From: Oligosphaeraceae bacterium
Lineage (GTDB): Bacteria; Verrucomicrobiota; Lentisphaeria; Oligosphaerales; Oligosphaeraceae
Length of the DNA stretch: 8,531 bases
Reading direction: 5' to 3'
Assembly (NCBI GenBank): GCA_012515455.1
Contig: JAAYYJ010000326.1
Coordinates: 1-8,531, forward strand
Made by a program: the position numbers and the translations under genes. How positions within the stretch are numbered: position 1 is the stretch's first letter; each line of letters begins with the position of its first letter. The notes under the pieces were generated by a model. That model worked only from the letters and a program-made list of their open reading frames with translations. It did no database searches and was not told the origin of the DNA. Below are positions 1 through 5,641 of this stretch, piece after piece.

Positions 1-1731
1 CAGGATGCCGCCGGACATTGCCTGCCACTTGGACAGCTGGTTGAAGACCTCGTCACCGGCCCGGCCCAGGAAGTCGCAGTACATCAGTTCGCAGACCACC
101 CGTCCGCCTTCCAAGGCATAGCCCACGGCCGCACCCACGATGCCGGCTTCGGAAATGGGGCTGTTGAACAGGCGATGATAGGGCAGCAGCTCAGTCAGGC
201 CGCGGTAGCAGGCGAAAGCACCACCCCAGTCGCGGTTTTCTTCACCGAAAGCGATCATGGTGGGGTCGATCAGATAACGGTGCACCATGGCTTCAAAGAC
301 TGCATCATTGAAATTGTACTGCTTCATGGCCGGCACAGCCTTGCCATCCGCGCCTGCGAAGCGGACTTTGCCCTGGATGCGCTTGTACTGCTCGTTGTCC
401 TCAAGCTTCTGCAGAGTCTCGGGCGTCCGGTCCGCAAATTTCTCCACCTTGCGGTTGGAAAAGGTTACAGTCTCAATGAATTTCGACTCCATGGTCTCAT
501 AAGGAGAGATTTCCGGATCGATAGCCAGTTTGAACATCTCGAAGACCATCTCCTGGCAGCCTTCGCGCAGGCTGGCCAAATCGGCAGCGCTGGCGACCTT
601 GCCCTTGACCAGCTTGTCATGGTAGGCGGGAATGGCATCGGCGGCGATCCAGCGGTCGAGTTCCTCCTTGGTGCGATAGCTGGAGGCATCGGAGGGCGAG
701 TGCCCGCCCAGGCGGTAAGTGACCACATCCAGCAGCACCGGTCCCTTGCCAGCCAGCAGGATTTCCTTCTTGCGTTTGACGGCGTCGACCACAGCCAGGG
801 GATTGTAGCCGTTAATCCGTTCTGCATGCATCTGTTCGGGATTCACGCCGGCGCCGATGCGGGCCAGCATATCATAGCCCATAGTCTCGCCCCTGGTCTG
901 ACCGCCCATGCCGTACTGGTTATTGAAGCAGTTCACCAGCAGCGGCAGGCCGCCGCCCAGGGATTGGTCCCACAGTTTGCGGTACTGGTCCATGGCGGCA
1001 AACATCAGCCCTTCCCAGACCGGCCCGCAACCAAAAGAAGCATCGCCGATATTGCAGACCACGATGCCGGGCTGGCGGTTCACGCGTTTGAACAGGGCCG
1101 CGCCGGGGCTGACTGAACCGGAACCGCCCACAATGGCGTTGTTGGGGTAGATGCCGAAAGGTGTGAAGAAGCAGTGCATCGAGCCGCCCCAGCCCTTGTT
1201 GAAACCGGTGGTGCGGGCGAAGATTTCCGCATAAGCGCCATAGACCAGGAAGTGCCGGGCCAGGTCTTTGACATCCTGGCAGCCGCATTTTTCCACTACC
1301 CGAAGGGTCGAACCGCCGAAGAACTCGCGCATGATTTTGTCCAACACGGCGTCATCAAGCTTGCGGATGGCGGAGAGGCCCTTGGCCAGAATTTCGCTGT
1401 GACTGCGGTGGGAGCCGAAGATATGGTCATCGGCATCAAGGCTGAAAGCCTGTCCGACGGCGGCGGCCTCCTGGCCCATGGACAGGTGGGCGGGGCCGGC
1501 GTGGTTGTATTTGACGCCGTTGTATTCGCCTTTGAGCTTCAGTTCATTGATAACAGTCTCGAAGGTCCGCAGGATGATCATATCGTGATAGATGGTCACG
1601 AATTCAGCACTGCTGAACAGTTTCTTTTCGTCCTTGAGCTCAAGGTTGTAGCTGCAGACGGGAATGGGGGTGAAGTCGATCTGCCCCTTCTTGAACACCT
1701 CGTCCGGATAAATTTCCAAGCATTTGGTCAT
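1..1731 (-). CDS. 2-oxoacid dehydrogenase E1, fused alpha-beta subunits (3' end outside window)
   Basis: Thiamine-diphosphate-dependent decarboxylase of a pyruvate-dehydrogenase-type complex: it decarboxylates a 2-oxoacid and reductively acylates the E2 lipoyl group in the cytoplasm. 577 residues are visible with no stop before the edge. Residues ~40-345 are an E1-alpha domain: HAGPAHLSMGQEA (77-89), SHRSH (107-111), GGSMH (182-186), a ThDP/Mg motif starting GDAS (229-232) and ending NNQYG (270-274), and YRLGGHSPSD (339-348). A linker of about 110 residues leads to an E1-beta domain from ~472, with the likely catalytic Glu in FGEENRDWGG (495-504) and SPISEAGIVG (524-533). The rest of E1-beta, roughly 250 residues by comparison with the family, is missing. 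The ATG at 1729-1731 follows GAAGGA by 9 bases. Last visible gene of the leftward cluster. Fusion and ThDP role are clear; substrate is not. Confidence 0.93.
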   Translation of the reverse strand, partial: MTKCLEIYPDEVFKKGQIDFTPIPVCSYNLELKDEKKLFSSAEFVTIYHDMIILRTFETVINELKLKGEYNGVKYNHAGPAHLSMGQEAAAVGQAFSLDADDHIFGSHRSHSEILAKGLSAIRKLDDAVLDKIMREFFGGSTLRVVEKCGCQDVKDLARHFLVYGAYAEIFARTTGFNKGWGGSMHCFFTPFGIYPNNAIVGGSGSVSPGAALFKRVNRQPGIVVCNIGDASFGCGPVWEGLMFAAMDQYRKLWDQSLGGGLPLLVNCFNNQYGMGGQTRGETMGYDMLARIGAGVNPEQMHAERINGYNPLAVVDAVKRKKEILLAGKGPVLLDVVTYRLGGHSPSDASSYRTKEELDRWIAADAIPAYHDKLVKGKVASAADLASLREGCQEMVFEMFKLAIDPEISPYETMESKFIETVTFSNRKVEKFADRTPETLQKLEDNEQYKRIQGKVRFAGADGKAVPAMKQYNFNDAVFEAMVHRYLIDPTMIAFGEENRDWGGAFACYRGLTELLPYHRLFNSPISEAGIVGAAVGYALEGGRVVCELMYCDFLGRAGDEVFNQLSKWQAMSGGIL

Positions 1732-1740
1732 AATTGCGCA

Positions 1741-1746
1741 TCCTTC
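1741..1746 (-). promoter_or_regulatory. Shine-Dalgarno site of the E1 gene
   Basis: The minus strand reads GAAGGA, 9 bases before the ATG at 1731. It supports that start for the E1 gene. No hairpin-plus-T-run terminator is seen in the 62-base gap after lpdA, so read-through from lpdA is expected. Confidence 0.7.
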
Positions 1747-1793
1747 GGTTGTTGTTAAAAGTATATTTCAGCCATTGTAATCAGCAGTAATCT

Positions 1794-3140
1794 TCAGGCG
1801 TGCAGGACGGTCTCTTTCAGGGCTTCCGAGACCGTCGGGTGGGGGAAGACGATCTGGCGCACGTCCTCGACGCGCATTTCCGTTTCGACCATCTGGACCG
1901 CACTGGCGATGAATTCGCCGCAGCAGCCGCCGATGGCATGCACTCCCAGGACCTGGCCGTATTTTTCCTGCACCAGCACTTTTACCGTGCCTGATTTGCC
2001 CGCGTTGTCGACCAGGAATCTGCCGGCCACGGCCATAGGCATGACCGCCTTGCGGTAGGCGATGCCCTGGGCCTTGAGTTCATCCTCGGTGGCACCGACC
2101 TGGGCGACCTCGGGGTGGGTATAGACGACCGAGGGGATGGCCTGGTAGCGCATCCGGTCCGGTTTGCCGAACATGTTGTTCACCGCCACAATGCCCTCGC
2201 GGGTCGCTGCATGGGCCAGCAGGCAGCGCCCGGTCACGTCACCGCAGGCCCAGACGCCCGGGACATTGGTCCGCCCGAACTCATCAGTACGGATGCCTTT
2301 GCGGTCGAAATCGACCTTCAGTTCCTCCAGGCCCAGATTCTTCAGGACCGGGCTGCGACCGGTGGCGTTCAGGATATAATCGCCGCGCACTTGTTCTTCC
2401 TTGCCGTCCGGGGTCTGGTAGACCAGGCAGTTGCCTTCCAGGCGCACGACCTTGCAGGAGAGATGGAAGGCGATGCCGGCTTTCTTCAGCTCAGCCAGCA
2501 GCTTCTGGGCGATTTCCGCGTCGACCACGGGGGCGATTTTGGGCAGCATCTCGACTACGCTGACTCTGCAGCCGATGCTGGCGAAGAACGAAGCGAATTC
2601 CAGGCCGATGACGCCGCCGCCGATGATTACCAGCTCCTGCGGGGTATGGTCCAGGGCCAGGATGCCGGTGGAATCAAGCACGGCGGGATTGTCTTTCAGC
2701 CCGGGGATGGGAGGGACGGCCGGCACTGAGCCGGTGGCAATCAGGATGTTGGCAGTCTCATAGAGCTGCCCCGCGGCTTCCACCCGGTTGGCACCGGCCA
2801 GACGGGCTTCGCCGGGAATAACTTCCACCCCGGCGGCTTTAAGCATTGCCGCCACGCCCTTGCCCAGAGTCGAGACGACCTGCTGCTTGCGGGCCTGCAC
2901 TGCGGCCATATCCAGAGTGGCTGCGCCGGTGATCTTGATACCGTACCGCGATGCCTCATGGCAGTCTTCCAGGGCCTTGGCCGAGCGCAGCAGGGTCTTG
3001 GTCGGGATGCAGCCGACGTTCAGGCAGGTGCCACCGAGGGCATTTTTTTCGCACAAGGCCACTTTCTTACCCATTTTAGCCGCATATGCCGCGGCTTCGT
3101 ATCCGCCCGGGCCGGCGCCAATCACAATTAAATCGTACAT
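1794..3140 (-). CDS. lpdA: Dihydrolipoamide dehydrogenase (E3)
   Basis: Flavoprotein that reoxidises the dihydrolipoyl group of E2 and passes electrons through FAD to NAD+. At 448 aa it is close to the usual family length. Visible in order: FAD-binding GAGPGG (8-13); redox disulfide GGTCLNVGC with Cys39 and Cys44; NAD-binding GGGVIG (174-179) with an acidic residue at the end of the next strand (VVEML, 195-199), which favours NAD over NADP; second FAD motif ACGDVTG (298-304); and the C-terminal catalytic pair in FPHPTVSEAL, His434 and Glu439. The dimerisation domain carries GGCCGE (404-409) where the family normally has a GPxAxE-like motif. It lies 54 bases after the E2 stop and 62 before the E1 start, on the same strand. 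The ATG at 3138-3140 has a weak AAGAG site before it. It probably serves this complex, though E3 is often shared between complexes. Confidence 0.97.
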   Translation of the reverse strand: MYDLIVIGAGPGGYEAAAYAAKMGKKVALCEKNALGGTCLNVGCIPTKTLLRSAKALEDCHEASRYGIKITGAATLDMAAVQARKQQVVSTLGKGVAAMLKAAGVEVIPGEARLAGANRVEAAGQLYETANILIATGSVPAVPPIPGLKDNPAVLDSTGILALDHTPQELVIIGGGVIGLEFASFFASIGCRVSVVEMLPKIAPVVDAEIAQKLLAELKKAGIAFHLSCKVVRLEGNCLVYQTPDGKEEQVRGDYILNATGRSPVLKNLGLEELKVDFDRKGIRTDEFGRTNVPGVWACGDVTGRCLLAHAATREGIVAVNNMFGKPDRMRYQAIPSVVYTHPEVAQVGATEDELKAQGIAYRKAVMPMAVAGRFLVDNAGKSGTVKVLVQEKYGQVLGVHAIGGCCGEFIASAVQMVETEMRVEDVRQIVFPHPTVSEALKETVLHA

Positions 3141-3194
3141 GTGGGTTCTCTTTCAGTTGAGTTGCAACAGGGTTCGCGGTAGCAGGCGGGTGGT

Positions 3195-4601
3195 TCAGCC
3201 GGCGATGCAGACCAGTTCGAAATTCTCAATGATGTTCTTCAGGGTCTGCAGGAACTTGGCGCCGGGTGCGCCGTCGATGATCTGGTGGTTCATAGTCAGT
3301 GAGAATTGCATGAAATCCCGGTAGCTGATCTCGCCGTTTTGGCCGCGGACCGGTCGCAGCAGTGTTTTGCCCACGCCGAGGATGGCCAGCTGGGGGGCGC
3401 TGACCACGGGTGTGAAGGTGGTAATGCCGAAGGCTCCCAAGTTGGAAACGGTGAAGGTGGCGCCGGACAGCAGGTCGGGGTTCAGATTGCCGTCGATGGC
3501 CTGCTTAGCCATGGTCTTGACTTTGCTGCACATCTGCTCCAGCGACAAAGTCTGAGCCTGGTGCAGCACCGGGACCATCAGCCCGCGCGGGGTGTCGCAG
3601 GCGAAACCGAGGTTGATGGCGGAATGCAGCCGCACCACATTGTCCCCGAACTCGCCGTTCATCCCGGGGTGCTTCAGCAGCGCCTTGATCAGCGCATACA
3701 TGACCATGTCGCCGAGGTTGATATTGGCCAGCCCAAGCGTCTCGCCGGCAGCTTTAATCCGCGCCCGCAGAGACAGCAGACCGCTGACGTCGGCCTCGGC
3801 ATTGAGAGTGTACTGAGCCATCCCGGACAGCGATTCCTGCAGCCGCCGGGCGATAATCTTGCGGATGTTCGAGAGCGGTTTCTCAGTGATGACATCAGCG
3901 CTGCCGCTGACCGCCACGGACGCCGCCGCCGGTGCCGCCGCCGCCGGGGTTGTACCGGCCGGGGTGCTGCTGCCGGCTTGCCCCATGTCACGGCTCAGGA
4001 TCATCCCGCTGACCCCGCTGCCCTGGGCCGGTGCGGCAATGCCCGCGGCCTGCATGGCGGCTGCGGCCGGACTGAGGCGCGCACTGCTATGGTAGGCTTC
4101 CGTGACATCCTTTTCCAGAATGCGGCCCTGCGCCCCGCTGCCCTGCAGCGCCGGCACGACAAATGGATGTTCAGAGACGAATTTGCGGGCCCGCGGGCTC
4201 AGAGGCGCAGTGGCTGCGGCTGGGGTTTGGGGCTCGGCGGCGGCAGCAGTCTGGCTGGTGGGGGCGACTTTGGGGGCGTCGGTGGTTCCGGCGGCATCCG
4301 GGGCCGGAGCGGCTGGGGCAGCGCTGCCGCCGCCTGCCGGCTGCAAGGCGCTGCAGTTCTCACCTGGTTCGCCCACGGCGCAGATATTCACCAGCACTGG
4401 GACCAGGTCGCCTTCATGCCAGAACAGCTCCAGCACGGTTCCAGCCGCAGTAGCCTCAACTTCAATCGCGGATTTGTCGGTTTCGATGTCCGCGATGATG
4501 TCGCCGCTGCTGATTTTGTCGCCTGGTTTGATGCGCCATTTGCTTAAGATGCATTCTTCCACTGAATTGCCGGCTTTCGGCATGACTATTCCAACTGCCA
4601 T
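3195..4601 (-). CDS. Dihydrolipoamide acyltransferase (E2) of a 2-oxoacid dehydrogenase complex
   Basis: Core enzyme of the complex: it carries the acyl group on a swinging lipoyl arm and transfers it to CoA. 468 aa. One N-terminal lipoyl domain (about 1-78) has the lipoylation site ETDKSAIEVEA, Lys43. An Ala/Pro-rich mobile linker (about 86-134) leads to a peripheral subunit-binding domain (135-166, SPRARKF to GRILEKDV). A second, degenerate copy (177-206, SPAAAAM to GMILSRDM) and another Ala-rich linker (~209-235) follow. The catalytic domain (~240-468) includes TPRGLMVPVL (337-346), the conserved SNLGAFG (386-392) and the active-site motif NHQIIDGAPGA (438-448) with His439 and Asp443. The canonical form is DHRxxDG, so Asp-to-Asn and Arg-to-Gln changes flank the histidine. 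Second in the operon, 38 bases after the deoR-type gene. Acyl specificity is undetermined. Confidence 0.95.
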   Translation of the reverse strand: MAVGIVMPKAGNSVEECILSKWRIKPGDKISSGDIIADIETDKSAIEVEATAAGTVLELFWHEGDLVPVLVNICAVGEPGENCSALQPAGGGSAAPAAPAPDAAGTTDAPKVAPTSQTAAAAEPQTPAAATAPLSPRARKFVSEHPFVVPALQGSGAQGRILEKDVTEAYHSSARLSPAAAAMQAAGIAAPAQGSGVSGMILSRDMGQAGSSTPAGTTPAAAAPAAASVAVSGSADVITEKPLSNIRKIIARRLQESLSGMAQYTLNAEADVSGLLSLRARIKAAGETLGLANINLGDMVMYALIKALLKHPGMNGEFGDNVVRLHSAINLGFACDTPRGLMVPVLHQAQTLSLEQMCSKVKTMAKQAIDGNLNPDLLSGATFTVSNLGAFGITTFTPVVSAPQLAILGVGKTLLRPVRGQNGEISYRDFMQFSLTMNHQIIDGAPGAKFLQTLKNIIENFELVCIAG

Positions 4602-4608
4602 GGCTCCG

Positions 4609-4616
4609 CTCCTCTT
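4609..4616 (-). promoter_or_regulatory. Shine-Dalgarno site of the E2 gene
   Basis: The minus strand reads AAGAGGAG, 7 bases before the E2 ATG at 4601. It is the strongest ribosome-binding site in the cluster and lies in the 38-base gap after the regulator gene. E2 may therefore be translated more efficiently than its upstream neighbour from one mRNA. Confidence 0.75.
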
Positions 4617-4639
4617 GCTGCTTGCTAGACTGTCTGGGG

Positions 4640-5416
4640 TTATCCTAAAATGTGCTTAATGCCCAATTCGGTAAAATGTTTCTGGAACTCCGCCGGAATT
4701 TCGTCGCTGATGATCGTGTGCAGGTCTTCCAGCCGGCCGCTGTTGACAAACGACGAGACCCCGAATTTGCTGTGATCGGCCAGCAGGATTACCTGCCGGG
4801 CACGGCTCATGGCCTGCTTTTTGGTAAAGGCCTCGTTGGCGTCAGAGGTGCTCAGCCCGTCGCTCAGGGTCAGGCCCATGGTGCCCATGAAGGCCTTGTC
4901 CACGGTGATGCTCTGCAGGATTGCCGCGCTCAGCGGTCCGACCATGGTCCGGCTGATGGCGCGGAATTCTCCGCCGGCGAGAATCAGCCGGTGGCCGCTT
5001 TCCATCAGCAGCGAGGCCGCCATCAGAGAATTGGTGACGATAGTCAGGCCGCTGCGGTTCTCCAGCAGCCGGGCCAGGTGCAGCACCGTGCTGCCGCCAT
5101 CCAGATAAATGATGTCGTGTGCTCCAATCAGAGACAGCGCCGCCAGGGCAATGCGCTGTTTCTCATCGCTCAGCTTGCTCTCCTTGTCAGAAAACAGCAA
5201 CTCCGGCTGCCCGGGAGATTTCAAAGTCGCACCGCCATGAAAACGCGCCAGCAGACCGCGCTCCTGCAGACTGTGCAGGTCGCGACGCACGGTCGCTTCC
5301 GATACGCCGAGACGCTCACTAAGAGATAAGACCGACAAAACATCAGAGGCGCGCAGCAAATCTAGTATCAGCTGCTCGCGCTCGGCAGTCAGCAGACGGT
5401 GACCTGGAATGCTCAT
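4640..5416 (-). CDS. DeoR/GlpR-family transcriptional regulator
   Basis: 258-aa DNA-binding regulator, the usual length for the DeoR/GlpR family, which mostly represses sugar or polyol genes and is released by a phosphorylated metabolite. Residues ~11-62 form the DeoR winged helix-turn-helix, with the family signature in VSEATVRRDLHSLQERG (38-54) and the wing ending RFHGG (58-62). Residues ~85-245 form the ligand-binding DeoRC domain: DGGSTV (106-111), TIVTNS (125-130), LILAGGE (144-150), FMGTMGL (176-182) and LLADHSKFG (211-219). It is the first gene of the leftward cluster, so it is probably autoregulated and controls the dehydrogenase genes. A direct repeat that overlaps its promoter is a candidate binding site. 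The ATG at 5414-5416 has only a weak, distant AAGG. Family is certain; ligand and target are inferred. Confidence 0.95.
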   Translation of the reverse strand: MSIPGHRLLTAEREQLILDLLRASDVLSVLSLSERLGVSEATVRRDLHSLQERGLLARFHGGATLKSPGQPELLFSDKESKLSDEKQRIALAALSLIGAHDIIYLDGGSTVLHLARLLENRSGLTIVTNSLMAASLLMESGHRLILAGGEFRAISRTMVGPLSAAILQSITVDKAFMGTMGLTLSDGLSTSDANEAFTKKQAMSRARQVILLADHSKFGVSSFVNSGRLEDLHTIISDEIPAEFQKHFTELGIKHILG

Positions 5417-5451
5417 GGGATTGCAAAACCTTGCGTAAAACTGCGCGTTTA

Positions 5452-5471
5452 TGATTGAATGTGATTGAATA
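5452..5471. promoter_or_regulatory. Candidate operator: tandem 10-bp direct repeat
   Basis: TGATTGAATG (5452-5461) is followed directly by TGATTGAATA (5462-5471): two copies with 9 of 10 bases identical, spaced one helical turn apart. The repeat overlaps the -10 hexamer and likely start point of the leftward promoter. A protein bound here would block transcription of the regulator and dehydrogenase cluster. DeoR-family proteins often use short direct repeats, so the adjacent regulator is the natural candidate. No binding evidence exists in the sequence itself. Confidence 0.5.
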
Positions 5472-5495
5472 TAATTTATTTTTGCGCGATTTCAA
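5468..5495 (-). promoter_or_regulatory. Predicted sigma70-type promoter for the leftward operon
   Basis: On the minus strand, TTGAAA (5495-5490; 5 of 6 to TTGACA) and TATATT (5473-5468; 5 of 6 to TATAAT) are separated by 16 bases of AT-rich sequence. Transcription would start near 5460, leaving a leader of about 45 bases before the regulator ATG. It is the best promoter match in this AT-rich intergenic region. Confidence 0.55.
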
Positions 5496-5579
5496 GTCGT
5501 TTGGTGATTTGCATTGTAAAAAAAATGCGTTAAAGTTAAAGGTTTTGCATTTATGTCCGGTTTAGGTGTGGATGGGGCT

Positions 5580-5611
5580 CCGCAGCTCCAGTCTGCGGCG
5601 GCGGTATTTTT
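5580..5611 (+). promoter_or_regulatory. GC-rich hairpin in the hydrolase leader
   Basis: CCGCAG (5580-5585) and CTGCGG (5593-5598) form a perfect 6-bp stem around a 7-base loop. A run of five T follows at 5607-5611, 8 bases after the stem. The gap before the T-run is long for a standard intrinsic terminator, so an attenuator is possible but not demonstrated. The element lies between the presumed promoter region and the hydrolase ribosome-binding site. Confidence 0.3.
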
Positions 5612-5629
5612 CCGGTGGTTTGGCTCAGC

Positions 5630-5633
5630 GAGG
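5630..5633 (+). promoter_or_regulatory. Shine-Dalgarno site that sets the hydrolase start
   Basis: GAGG lies 8 bases before the ATG at 5642. The alternative in-frame GTG at 5615 has no comparable site. This favours the shorter product that begins MRLRAA. Confidence 0.6.
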
Positions 5634-5641
5634 TTACAGGC

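Larger units (their letters stand above)
5422..5549. repeat. 11-bp perfect inverted repeat bracketing the divergent promoter region
   Basis: TGCAAAACCTT at 5422-5432 is the exact reverse complement of AAGGTTTTGCA at 5539-5549. Each arm therefore reads AAGGTTTTGCA in the outward direction. One lies just before the regulator ATG (5416), the other just before an ATG at 5553 on the plus strand. The related octamer TTTGCATT occurs at 5508-5515 and again at 5544-5551. It could be a pair of regulator sites for both divergent units or shared leader elements. The repeat is directly seen; function is inference. Confidence 0.6.

Noticed and set aside
175..1116. Long plus-strand open frame of 313 codons
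   Set aside because: It lies antisense to the E1 gene, whose protein has clear ThDP-enzyme motifs. Its own product has no recognisable domain, and long antisense frames are expected in GC-rich coding DNA.
2115..2729. Plus-strand open frame of 204 codons
   Set aside because: It is antisense to lpdA, which has all expected motifs; no domain or ribosome-binding site supports it.
3306..4547. Plus-strand open frame of 413 codons, Gly/Arg-rich
   Set aside because: It is antisense to the E2 gene. Its low-complexity composition mirrors the Ala/Pro-rich E2 linkers read on the other strand.
4652..5329. Plus-strand open frame of 225 codons
   Set aside because: It is antisense to the DeoR-family regulator gene; the sequence is Gln/Arg/Ala-rich without a recognisable fold.
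5615..5641. GTG at 5615 as the hydrolase start (adds 9 residues)
   Set aside because: The ATG at 5642 has GAGG at good spacing. The extra residues are not part of the fold and the GTG lacks a ribosome-binding site.
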